From contig DASRZM010000049.1 in assembly GCA_035686365.1 (NCBI GenBank), forward strand, positions 1-64,000: DNA of 64,000 nt, written 5' to 3'. The DNA is from DASRZM01 sp035686365 (GTDB taxonomy: Bacteria; Pseudomonadota; Gammaproteobacteria; Xanthomonadales; Xanthomonadaceae). Under the pieces are notes generated by a model, which was not told where the DNA came from, searched no databases, and saw only the letters and a list, made by a program, of their open reading frames with translations. Shown piece by piece: positions 41,410-49,379 of the stretch. Each line of letters opens with the position of its first letter. The stretch's first letter is position 1. The position numbers and the translations under genes are program-made.

Positions 41410-41592
41410 TCAGTCCGAGCGGGCGGCAGTGACGGTGCCCGAGCCGTCCGCATCCACCTGCAGCTCGACCGCGATCGGCCGGCAGCACACGCTGCAGTCC
41501 TCGATGTACTGCGCGTCGCCGGCGGAGGCATCGACGAGGATGTCGATGGGTTCGCCGCAATAGGGGCAGTGGATGGCGTGCAGTTCGTTCAT
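41410..41592 (-). CDS. CPXCG-motif cysteine-rich protein
   Basis: 60 residues: CPYCG at 9-13 and CSVCC about residues 33-37 form a likely zinc ribbon; QYIEDCSVCCRPIAVELQVD is typical of this small family. Function unknown. It lies 62 bp downstream of hemW on the same strand. Confidence 0.85.
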   Translation of the reverse strand: MNELHAIHCPYCGEPIDILVDASAGDAQYIEDCSVCCRPIAVELQVDADGSGTVTAARSD

Positions 41593-41654
41593 CGAGATCT
41601 CGAGCCCCCGCCGCTTCGCTGTGGAACGTGCCGGTGGTTCACGGACATGCCGCT

Positions 41655-42842
41655 TCAGTCCATGAACAGCACGATCGCGTCGTTCAGGAACCGGCGGCCC
41701 AGCTCGGTGGCGGCGATGCGCCCGCCCTCGCGCGCCAGCAGCCCGCGCTCGATGCCCCGCGCCAACGGCGCGGCGATCGCCGATTCCGGCTGTCCGGTGT
41801 ACGCCTCGAACCCGGCCAGCGAGAAGCCCTCGACCAGCCGCAGCGCATTGAGCATGTACTCGAAGGGCAGCTGCCGCGGTGCGATCGTTTCGTCGGCGCC
41901 GATGCGCTGCACGGTCGCCGCGACTCGCAGATAGGCGTCCGGATGGCGCAGCTTCCAGCGGCGCAGGATGCTCCGGTCCGTCGCCCGCGTCAGCTTGCCG
42001 TGCGCCCCGGCGCCGATGCCAAGGTAGTCGCCGAAGCGCCAGTAGTTGAGGTTGTGCACCGATTTCCTGCCCGCACGCGCGTAGGCGGAGACCTCGTACT
42101 GCGCGTAGCCGGCCGCGGCGAGCCGCGCCTGGCACTGCTGCTGCATCGCGAACGTGAGTTCCTCGTCCGGAAGGCCTTCGGGTGGACGCGCGGCGAACAC
42201 GGTGTTGGGCTCGATCGTGAGCTGGTAGTGCGACAGGTGCGCCGGCGCCAGTTCCAGCGCGCGTTCCAGGTCATGCACAGCCATCGCAGCGGTCTGCTGC
42301 GGCAGCGCGTACATCAGGTCGATGTTGACATTGTCGAACCCGGCCGCGTGTGCCGCGCGCACCGCCTGCACAGCCTCCGCGCTGTCGTGGATGCGGCCGA
42401 TGCGCTGCAGCGAGCCGTCGTCGAAGCTCTGTATGCCGAAGCTCAGACGGTTGACGCCGGCGCGCCGGTACCCGTCGAAGCGATCGTGCTCGATCGCCCC
42501 CGGGTTGGCTTCCAGGGTGATCTCCGCCCGCGGCGAGAGCGGCAGCCGTGCGGCCACGCCCTCGAGCAGCCTGGCGATCGCCCGGGCGCTGAACAGGCTG
42601 GGCGTGCCGCCGCCGAAGAAGACGCTGACCAGGGACCGGCCCTGCGCCAGCTCCGTTTCCTGGTCCAGGTCGGCCAGCAGCGCGGCCACGTACTGGTCTT
42701 CCGGCAACCGGTCCCGCACGGCGTGCGAATTGAAGTCGCAGTACGGGCACTTGCGCACGCACCAGGGCAGGTGCACATACAGCGCCAGCGGCGGCAGCGC
42801 CATGGCAGCCGGCGGCGTCGCGCGGACGGCGGCAACGGCCAT
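41655..42842 (-). CDS. hemW: HemW, radical SAM haem chaperone
   Basis: 395 residues from ATG at 42842 (a second ATG at 42803 gives MALPPLALYVHLPWC). The cluster motif C-x3-C-x2-C reads CVRKCPYCDFNSH, followed by FFGGGTPSLFS, EANPGAIEHDRFDGYRRAGV and RLSFGIQSFDD. HNLNYWRFGDYLGIGAGAHG is the HemW segment that distinguishes it from HemN, which also has an extra upstream Cys. HemW binds haem and inserts it into respiratory enzymes. The first base of its ATG is the last base of the rdgB stop. Confidence 0.94.
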   Translation of the reverse strand: MAVAAVRATPPAAMALPPLALYVHLPWCVRKCPYCDFNSHAVRDRLPEDQYVAALLADLDQETELAQGRSLVSVFFGGGTPSLFSARAIARLLEGVAARLPLSPRAEITLEANPGAIEHDRFDGYRRAGVNRLSFGIQSFDDGSLQRIGRIHDSAEAVQAVRAAHAAGFDNVNIDLMYALPQQTAAMAVHDLERALELAPAHLSHYQLTIEPNTVFAARPPEGLPDEELTFAMQQQCQARLAAAGYAQYEVSAYARAGRKSVHNLNYWRFGDYLGIGAGAHGKLTRATDRSILRRWKLRHPDAYLRVAATVQRIGADETIAPRQLPFEYMLNALRLVEGFSLAGFEAYTGQPESAIAAPLARGIERGLLAREGGRIAATELGRRFLNDAIVLFMD

Positions 42843-43444
42843 CAGAACTCGTCCAGGCGCGCACGCAGCTGGCGCAGCGCCTGTGCGCGGTGGCTCACGC
42901 GCTGCTTGGTCGCCGCGTCGAGCTGCGCGGCGCTCAGGCCCAGCGCCGGATCCAGGAACACCGGATCGTAGCCGAAGCCCCCCTCGCCGAGGGGCGCATC
43001 GAGCACGCGGCCGCGCCAGACGCCCTCGCAGACGAGCGGCGCCGGATCCCCGGCGTGCCGGACCAGCGCCACCACGCAGTGGAAATGGGCGCCGCGATCC
43101 GCGGGTGCGATGCCCGCCAGTGCGCCCAGCAGCCTGGCGATGTTGGCGTGCGCGTCGGCGCCGGGGCCGGCATAGCGTGCCGTTTGCAGGCCCGGGGCGC
43201 CATCGAGCGCGTCCACACAAAGCCCCGAATCGTCGGCCAGTGCCGGCAGGCCGGTCGCGCGGGCGGCGTGCCGCGCCTTCAGCAGCGCGTTCTCGATGAA
43301 GCTGGCGCCGGTTTCCTCGGCCTCGGCCACGCCCAGGCCGGTCTGCGCGACCAGTTCGATGCCGGTGTCCTCCAGCAGGCCGCGCAGCTCCGCCAGCTTG
43401 CCGGGATTGCCGCTGGCCAGCACCAGGGAGCCGGGCCGGCTCAC
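42842..43444 (-). CDS. rdgB: dITP/XTP pyrophosphatase
   Basis: 200 residues, starting at the GTG at 43444. LVLASGNPGKLAELRGLLED, ETGASFIENALLKARHAARA, PALADDSGLCVDALDGAPG, EGGFGYDPVFLDP and KQRVSHRAQALRQLR are canonical. It removes non-canonical purine triphosphates. Overlaps the rph stop by 4 bp (GTGA), the common rph-rdgB pairing. Confidence 0.96.
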   Translation of the reverse strand: MSRPGSLVLASGNPGKLAELRGLLEDTGIELVAQTGLGVAEAEETGASFIENALLKARHAARATGLPALADDSGLCVDALDGAPGLQTARYAGPGADAHANIARLLGALAGIAPADRGAHFHCVVALVRHAGDPAPLVCEGVWRGRVLDAPLGEGGFGYDPVFLDPALGLSAAQLDAATKQRVSHRAQALRQLRARLDEF

Positions 43445-44169
43445 CGCGCCAGCGCGGCGCGCTGTGCCGCGACCAGTTCGCCGATGCCCTTGCCGGCCAG
43501 AACCAGCATCGCGTCCAGCTCGCCGCGGCGGAAGGCGTGGCCCTCGGCGGTGCCCTGGACCTCGATGAAGCCGCCGCCGTCGTTCATCACCACATTCATG
43601 TCGGTGTCGCAGTCCACGTCCTCCGCGTAATCCAGGTCCAGCACCGGCACGCCGCGCCAGATGCCCACCGAGACGGCGGCCACGGCGCCGTGGATCGGGT
43701 CGCGCGCCAGCTTGCCGGCCCTCAGCAGGCCGTTGATCGCATCGGCCAGCGCCACATAGGCGCCGGTGATGGCCGCGGTCCGGGTGCCGCCGTCGGCCTG
43801 CAGCACGTCGCAGTCCAGCGTCACAGTGCGCTCGCCCAGGGCACGGCGATCGACGCAGGCGCGCAGCGAGCGGCCGATCAGGCGCTGGATCTCCAGGGTC
43901 CGGCCGCCCTGCTTGCCGCGCGCGGCCTCGCGGTCGCTGCGCTGGTGGGTGGCGCGCGGCAGCATCCCGTATTCGGCCGTTACCCAGCCCTCGCCGCGGC
44001 CGCGCAGGAACGGCGGCACGCGCTCCTCGACCGAGGCCGTGCACAACACGCGGGTATCGCCGAAGACCGTCAGTACGGAGCCCTCGGCATGACGGGTGAA
44101 ACCGCGGATCAGCTCGACCGGACGCAGGGCGTCGGCCGCGCGGCCGCTGGGGCGCGAGAACTCGGACAT
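43441..44169 (-). CDS. rph: Ribonuclease PH
   Basis: 242 residues. Phosphorolytic 3'-5' exonuclease trimming tRNA. SGRAADALRPVELIRGFTRH, VEERVPPFLRGRGEGWVTAE, GMLPRATHQRSDREAARGKQ, RTLEIQRLIGRSLRACVD and DCDVLQADGGTRTAAITGAY are all present. First gene of rph-rdgB-hemW, divergent from yicC. Confidence 0.97.
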   Translation of the reverse strand: MSEFSRPSGRAADALRPVELIRGFTRHAEGSVLTVFGDTRVLCTASVEERVPPFLRGRGEGWVTAEYGMLPRATHQRSDREAARGKQGGRTLEIQRLIGRSLRACVDRRALGERTVTLDCDVLQADGGTRTAAITGAYVALADAINGLLRAGKLARDPIHGAVAAVSVGIWRGVPVLDLDYAEDVDCDTDMNVVMNDGGGFIEVQGTAEGHAFRRGELDAMLVLAGKGIGELVAAQRAALAR

Positions 44170-44288
44170 CGGACGGGCGCTTGGGGGACGCGGCGCCCGA
44201 GTTTACCATTCGTCCTTCCCCTGCCAGCCGAGATGACCGTGTCAGCACGCACAGGATCGACCGCCCCGGCGGACCGCGGAGGCGCACG

Positions 44289-45152
44289 ATGATCCGCAGC
44301 ATGACCGCATTCGCGTCCGGCGAGCGCGGCACGCCGTGGGGGGCGATCGGGGCCGAGCTGCGCTCGGTGAACCACCGTTTCCTGGAGCTCGCGGTCAAGC
44401 TGCCCGAGGAACTGCGCTCGGCAGAACCGGCGCTGCGCGAGCGCGTGGCTGCCCAGGTGCAGCGCGGCAAGACCGACCTGGTCCTGCGCCTTCGCCCTGG
44501 TGGCGAGGGTGCCGCTGCGATCGCGCTGGACATGGGCGCGGTCCGGCGGCTCTCGGAGATCGCGCAGGAGCTCGAGGGCATGTTCCCGCGCATGCGCGTG
44601 GACTTCTCCGAGCTGCTGCGCGTGCCCGGCGTGCTGGCGGACCGGCCGATCGACGTGGACGGGCTGGCGCGCGAGGCGGTGGCGCTGGTCGACTCGGTGT
44701 TGGCGGAGTTCGTGAACGCGCGCGAGCGCGAAGGCACCAAGTTGAGATCGGTCATGGTCGAGCGCCTGGAGGGCATTGCCGCGCTGACGGCCCAGGTACG
44801 CCAGTGGCTGCCCGGGATCCGGCAGGCGCTGCGGCTCAAGCTCGAGGCGCGGCTGGCCGAACTGCAGCCGCCGGTGGACCCGGGTCGCCTGGAGCAGGAG
44901 CTGGTGCTCGGGCTGCAGAAGCTCGACGTCGACGAGGAACTCGATCGCCTCGACGCCCACGTCGCCGAAGCACGCCGCGTGCTCGACCTGGACGAGGCGG
45001 TCGGGCGCCGGCTCGATTTCCTGCTGCAGGAGTTCAACCGCGAGGCGAACACGCTGGGATCGAAGTCGGTGGACCAGCGCACCAGCCAGGTCGCGGTCGA
45101 GCTCAAGGTGCTGATCGAGCAGCTGCGCGAGCAGGTGCAGAACGTCGAATGA
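44289..45152 (+). CDS. yicC: YicC-family endoribonuclease
   Basis: 287 residues, the same length as E. coli YicC. N-terminal MIRSMTAFASGER, the helical middle, and the C-terminal DVDEELDRLDAHVAEARRVL, GRRLDFLLQEFNREANTLGS and SQVAVELKVLIEQLREQVQN are characteristic. Its stop overlaps the gmk ATG by 4 bp. Confidence 0.95.
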   Translation: MIRSMTAFASGERGTPWGAIGAELRSVNHRFLELAVKLPEELRSAEPALRERVAAQVQRGKTDLVLRLRPGGEGAAAIALDMGAVRRLSEIAQELEGMFPRMRVDFSELLRVPGVLADRPIDVDGLAREAVALVDSVLAEFVNAREREGTKLRSVMVERLEGIAALTAQVRQWLPGIRQALRLKLEARLAELQPPVDPGRLEQELVLGLQKLDVDEELDRLDAHVAEARRVLDLDEAVGRRLDFLLQEFNREANTLGSKSVDQRTSQVAVELKVLIEQLREQVQNVE

Positions 45153-45808
45153 GCGCCTCGGCTTCCGCCGCCGACAGCCTCGGACCGGGACCGGTGGCGG
45201 GCGCGCTGTACATCGTCGCGGCACCCTCGGGTGCCGGAAAATCCTCTCTGGTCAACGCGCTGCTGGCCCGTGAGCCGGGCATGCGGCTGTCGATCTCCCA
45301 CACCACTCGGCCGCCGCGGCCGGGCGAAAGCGAGGGCGCGCACTACCACTTCGTGGACCGGCCCGAGTTCGAGCGCCTGGTCGGCGCCGACGCCTTCCTC
45401 GAGCACGCGCGGGTCCACGGCAACCACTACGGCACCTCCCGCGGCTCCGTGGAGCCGCTGCTGGCCGCCGGCCACGACGTGGTGCTGGAGATCGACTACC
45501 AGGGTGCGCGCCAGGTGCGGGCGCGCCGGCCCGACTGCATCGGGATCTTCATCCTGCCGCCTTCGCGAGCGGAGCTGGAGCGGCGACTGCGCACCCGTGC
45601 CCAGGACAGTGCCTCGGTGATCGCGCAGCGCCTGGCCAATTCCCGCGAGGAGATCGCGCACGCCGGCGAGTTCGACTATGTCTTGGTCAACGAGGACTTC
45701 GAAGCGGCGGTCGCCGGGCTGCAGGCGATCGTACACAGCCGCCGGCTGCGCCGGGACCTGCAGCTGGCACGCCACCAGGACCTGATCCGGGAGCTGCTGG
45801 CCGGCTGA
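45149..45808 (+). CDS. gmk: Guanylate kinase
   Basis: 219 residues. P-loop APSGAGKSSLVNALL (about 25-37), then SISHTTRPPRPGESEGAHYH and VLEIDYQGARQVR. Converts GMP to GDP. It is followed by rpoZ and spoT, the conserved gmk-rpoZ-spoT order. The N-terminal 17 residues (MSASASAADSLGPGPVA) are an unusual extension but the coupled ATGA start supports them. Confidence 0.97.
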   Translation: MSASASAADSLGPGPVAGALYIVAAPSGAGKSSLVNALLAREPGMRLSISHTTRPPRPGESEGAHYHFVDRPEFERLVGADAFLEHARVHGNHYGTSRGSVEPLLAAGHDVVLEIDYQGARQVRARRPDCIGIFILPPSRAELERRLRTRAQDSASVIAQRLANSREEIAHAGEFDYVLVNEDFEAAVAGLQAIVHSRRLRRDLQLARHQDLIRELLAG

Positions 45809-45822
45809 AGGGGGGGCGGAAA

Positions 45823-45851
45823 TTGCGCCCGGCCCCGCGCCCACCTACAAT
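45823..45851 (+). promoter_or_regulatory. Candidate sigma-70 promoter for rpoZ
   Basis: TTGCGC (45823-45828), exactly 17 bp, TACAAT (45846-45851), 36 bp before the rpoZ ATG. CCGGAG lies just upstream of the start. Confidence 0.6.
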
Positions 45852-45887
45852 GCGCGGTTCGCATTCGCAGGATCCACCGGAGTCCCC

Positions 45888-46187
45888 ATGGCCCGCATCA
45901 CCGTTGAAGACTGCCTCGAGGTCGTGGACAACCGCTTCGAGCTCGTGCTGATGGCGTCCAAGCGCGCCCGCCAGCTGGCCCACGGCGCCGACGCCATGCT
46001 CGAGTCGGTCGAGAGCGACGACAAGCCCACGGTGCTGGCGCTGCGCGAGATCGCCGCACGCCGCGTCGACCAGAACCTGATCGACGAGGTCGACCGCGCC
46101 GAGCGCGAGCGCGCCGAGCGCGAGGCCCTGGAATGGGCTGCCGCCGAGGTCGACGAGGACCTGTCCAAGGGCGGCGACGAGCTCTAG
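45888..46187 (+). CDS. rpoZ: RNA polymerase omega subunit
   Basis: 99 residues; MARITVEDCLEVVDNRFELV, MASKRARQLAHGADAM and KPTVLALREIAARRVD are canonical. The C-terminus is acidic (AEREALEWAAAEVDEDLSKG). Omega can contribute to ppGpp binding, fitting its place before spoT. Confidence 0.98.
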   Translation: MARITVEDCLEVVDNRFELVLMASKRARQLAHGADAMLESVESDDKPTVLALREIAARRVDQNLIDEVDRAERERAEREALEWAAAEVDEDLSKGGDEL

Positions 46188-46315
46188 CAGAGGCTGCCAA
46201 GCCCGGGGCGGGATTGCTCCCGCCCGGTTCCTCGCTGCGGCGACGCGCGCTTCGGCGTTCCGATGTGTTCAGCCAATGCGTTGCCGCGGCCCGTACTGCC
46301 GCGTACGCTCAGTGC

Positions 46316-48478
46316 ATGGCCATTTCCCAGCCACTCGCCAACGCGGATCCGGCCTGTACCCAGGCCGAGGCCGAGTTGCTGCGCCGGCTCGAGGGCTACC
46401 TGCCCGCCCAGGATCGTGAGAAGGTCAGGCGCGCCTGCCGGCTCGGCGACTGTGCCCACGCCGGCCAGCGCCGGCTCTCGGGCGAGCCCTACATCACCCA
46501 CCCGATCGCCGTGGCCTCGATCCTGGCCGACCTGCGTCTGGACGTGGAAACCCTGTGCGCGGCGATCCTGCACGACACGCTGGAAGACACCGGGACCACC
46601 CGCGGGGAAGTCGCCGCCGAGTTCGGCGAAACGGTCGCCGAACTGGTCGAGGGCGTCACCAAGCTCGACCGGCTGATGTTCCGCGACCGCCAGGAGGCGG
46701 CAGCCGAGAGCTTCCGCAAGATGCTGCTGGCGACCGCCCGCGACCTGCGGGTGATCCTGATCAAACTGGCCGACCGCCTGCACAACATGCGCACGATCGC
46801 GGCCATGAGCGGACCCGGGCGGCGCCGGATCGCCCGCGAGACGCTGGAGATCTATGCCCCGATCGCCCAGCGCCTGGGCATGAACCAGCTTCGGGCCGAG
46901 TTGCAGGACCTGGCCTTCCGCGCGCTCAAGCCCTGGCGCCATGCGGTCATCTCGCGCCGCATCCAGAGCCAGCCGCTGGTGCGCCGCGAGGCCATGGCCA
47001 AGATCGAGGCGCAGCTGGCGCAGCGACTGGAGCAGGAAGGGCTGCCGCACCGGCTGGTCAGCCGCGTGAAATCGGCGTGGAGCATCTATTCGAAGATGCG
47101 CAGCGAGCACAAGTCCTTCGACCAGCTCATGGACGTGTTCGGCTTCCGCATCGTGGTGCACAACGTGATGCAGTGCTATCACGCGCTGGGCAGCGTGCAC
47201 GCGCTGTACAAGCCGCTGGACGCGCGCTTCCGCGACTTCATCGCCATCCCCAAGGCCAACGGCTACCAGTCCCTGCACACAGTACTGTTCGGGCCCTACG
47301 GCGCGCCGATCGAGGTCCAGATCCGCACCGAGGAGATGGACCTGATTGCCGAGCGCGGCATCGCCGCGCACTGGGTATACAAGAACGCCGGCGAGCTGCC
47401 CAACAGCGCGCAGAGCCGGGCCCACGAATGGGTGCGCAACCTGCTGGAATCGCAGCAGTCGGCGGGCTCATCGCTGGAGTTCCTGGACAACGTCAAGGTG
47501 GACCTGTTCCCGGACGAGGTCTACGTGTTCACGCCCAAGGGCGACATCCTTTCGCTGCCGCGCAACGCCACGGTGCTGGACTTCGCCTACGCCGTGCACA
47601 CCGATGTGGGCAATCACGCCGTGGCCGCGCGCGTGGACGGCAAGCTGGTGCCGATGCGCACCCGGCTGGCCAGCGGCCAGACGGTGGCGGTGGTGACCGC
47701 CAAGGCGGCGGCGCCCAAGCCCGAATGGCTCGAGGTGGTGGCCTCCAGCAAGGCACGCACGGCGATCCGCCACCACCTCAAGCGCCTGCAGCACGAGGAC
47801 GCGGTCGATCTCGGGCACCGCATGCTCGACCGCGCGCTGGCAGCGATGGAGTATTCGCTCGACCGGGTTCCAGCGGCGCGGCTGGACCGGTTCCTGTCGG
47901 ACAACCGGCTGCGGCGCCTGGAGGAGCTGCTGGCGGAGATCGCCATGGGCAGCCGCATGCCGCAGCACGTCGCCCAGCAGCTGGTCCAGGACGAGGACGG
48001 CGCCGGCGAGATCCAGGTCCCCATGGGCACTGCCCACGCCGACGAGATCCGTATCACCGGGGCCGAGCGCGGCGTGCTGACCTTCGCCAACTGTTGCCAT
48101 CCGGTTCCGGGCGACGAGATCCTGGGCTTTCTGTCGGCCGGTAAGGGCCTGGTGGTGCACCGCAAGGAATGCACCAATGTGGTGGAGCTGTGCAAGTCGC
48201 CCGAACGCTGCGTGGCGATCGCGTGGGACCGGACCGTCCAGGGCGATTTCCGCGCGGCGCTGCGTATCGAGGTCGACAACAAGCCGGGTGTGCTCGCGCA
48301 GGTCGCCGCCGCGATCGCCGAGGCCGAGTCCAACATCGACCACGTGGAGTACCGCGAGCGCGACGTGCACCTGGCGGTGCTTCACTTCGAGATCGAGGTC
48401 GGCCATCGCAAGCACCTGGCCGACGTGATCCGCCGGGTGCGCCGCCTGGCGGTCGTCCACGGCGTCCAGCGCCTCTAG
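46316..48478 (+). CDS. spoT: Bifunctional (p)ppGpp synthetase/hydrolase SpoT
   Basis: 720 residues from the ATG at 46316. The hydrolase HD domain is intact: His62 in YITHPIAVA, His86-Asp87 in ILHDTLEDTG, and LIKLADRLHNMRT. The synthetase domain has RVKSAWSIYSKM, DVFGFRIVVHN and IPKANGYQSLHTVLFG. TGS domain (VYVFTPKGDILSLPRNATVL), zinc-finger/helical part with CCHPVPGD, and a C-terminal ACT domain (RIEVDNKPGVLAQVAAAIAE). With a working HD domain it should both make and degrade alarmone. The stop runs directly into a repeat block. Confidence 0.97.
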   Translation: MAISQPLANADPACTQAEAELLRRLEGYLPAQDREKVRRACRLGDCAHAGQRRLSGEPYITHPIAVASILADLRLDVETLCAAILHDTLEDTGTTRGEVAAEFGETVAELVEGVTKLDRLMFRDRQEAAAESFRKMLLATARDLRVILIKLADRLHNMRTIAAMSGPGRRRIARETLEIYAPIAQRLGMNQLRAELQDLAFRALKPWRHAVISRRIQSQPLVRREAMAKIEAQLAQRLEQEGLPHRLVSRVKSAWSIYSKMRSEHKSFDQLMDVFGFRIVVHNVMQCYHALGSVHALYKPLDARFRDFIAIPKANGYQSLHTVLFGPYGAPIEVQIRTEEMDLIAERGIAAHWVYKNAGELPNSAQSRAHEWVRNLLESQQSAGSSLEFLDNVKVDLFPDEVYVFTPKGDILSLPRNATVLDFAYAVHTDVGNHAVAARVDGKLVPMRTRLASGQTVAVVTAKAAAPKPEWLEVVASSKARTAIRHHLKRLQHEDAVDLGHRMLDRALAAMEYSLDRVPAARLDRFLSDNRLRRLEELLAEIAMGSRMPQHVAQQLVQDEDGAGEIQVPMGTAHADEIRITGAERGVLTFANCCHPVPGDEILGFLSAGKGLVVHRKECTNVVELCKSPERCVAIAWDRTVQGDFRAALRIEVDNKPGVLAQVAAAIAEAESNIDHVEYRERDVHLAVLHFEIEVGHRKHLADVIRRVRRLAVVHGVQRL

Positions 48479-48647
48479 CGGACGCGCCATCCCTGGCGCG
48501 TACGCCCCCGGAAACCGTCCCCGCCCCGCGGCCCTCCCGCCGCCGTTTCGTGTCGCCTTCGCCCTGTAGGAGCCGGCGTTGCCGGCGATCCGCCCCGCGA
48601 CAACCGCCGACGAACCCGCGTGGGAGCGGCCCATGGCCGCGATCGGG
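48479..48647. repeat. Partial copy (C) of the REP mosaic
   Basis: Matches the right half of the 302-bp repeat (15851-16152, 30648-30949) from the GGACGCGCCATCCCTGGCGC hairpin to the final GGGAGCGGCC hairpin. It begins at the last base of the spoT stop. Together with about 110 further bases it makes the 282-bp gap before ridA. Confidence 0.9.
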
Positions 48648-48760
48648 CGCAGCGCGCTCCCCCACAGCCCGGCGATCGACCTGCGCGCCGCGCTCGCCGC
48701 CCCCCGCCCGGCCGACGCCGCGGTTACCATGCGGCCCTTGCCAAGCTACCGGAGCCGATC

Positions 48761-49144
48761 ATGGCGAAGCAGTCGATCCAGACCGACCGGGCACCGCAGG
48801 CGATCGGGCCCTATTCGCAGGCCGTACGCAGCGGCAGCACGCTGTACCTGTCGGGCCAGATTCCGCTGGACCCGGCCACCGGCGAGCTGGTCGGCGGCGA
48901 CATCGCCGCGCAGGCCCGGCGCGTGTTCGAAAACCTCGCCGCCGTGTGCGAGGCCGCCGGCGCCTCGCTGGCCCAGGCCGTGCGGGTGGGCATCTACCTG
49001 GTCGATCTGTCCGATTTCGCGGCGGTCAACGCGGTGATGGCCGAGGTCTTCCCGCGGCCGTATCCGGCGCGCTCCACCATCCAGGTCCCGGCCCTGCCCA
49101 AGGGCGCCGCCATCGAGATCGACGCGATCGTGGTGCTGGACTGA
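48761..49144 (+). CDS. ridA: RidA-family enamine/imine deaminase
   Basis: 127 residues; MAKQSIQTDRAPQAIGPYSQ, LYLSGQIPLDPATGELV, AQARRVFENLAAVCEAAGAS, YPARSTIQVPALPKGAAIEI. The catalytic Arg is in PARSTIQV. Hydrolyses reactive enamines made by PLP enzymes. GGAG upstream fixes the ATG at 48761. Lies between spoT and recG, a familiar neighbourhood. Confidence 0.96.
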   Translation: MAKQSIQTDRAPQAIGPYSQAVRSGSTLYLSGQIPLDPATGELVGGDIAAQARRVFENLAAVCEAAGASLAQAVRVGIYLVDLSDFAAVNAVMAEVFPRPYPARSTIQVPALPKGAAIEIDAIVVLD

Positions 49145-49159
49145 GCATGGAGAACGTCA

Positions 49160-49312
49160 GGAAAGGTCTGATCAAGCCCATCCTGGACTGGATCAGACAT
49201 GCCGGGTCCGGCACAGGTCCGGCCCCGGCTCCGCCGGCTCAAGCACTTGCGTGCTGGATCCGCGAGCGCGCCGTCCATGGCGCGCGAACCTCTGAACTTG
49301 TCCAGAGGTTCC
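49160..49312. mobile_element. Palindromic MITE-like element, second copy type
   Basis: Left end GGAAAGGTCTGATCAAG matches, imperfectly, the complement of the right end (GGAACCTCTGGACAAG). Internal hairpins: GTCTGATC (49166-49173)/GATCAGAC (49191-49198), GTCCGGCACAGGTCCGGC, CAAGCACTTGCGTGCTGG, GCGCGCCGTCCATGGCGCGC and GAACCTCTG (49286-49294)/CAGAGGTTC (49303-49311). Module order matches the element at 40935-41094. Located between ridA and recG. Confidence 0.65.
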
Positions 49313-49379
49313 CTGGGCGAGTTCAGTGCTCCCGGACGCTTCCGGGATGGGCCATTCCAGATCCTCGCCTGGCGCACAG

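Noticed and set aside
42842..45844. 1000-codon minus-strand frame ending in RdgB
   Set aside because: Only the last 200 codons are a real gene (rdgB from 43444). The rest is out of frame with rph or antisense to yicC and gmk.
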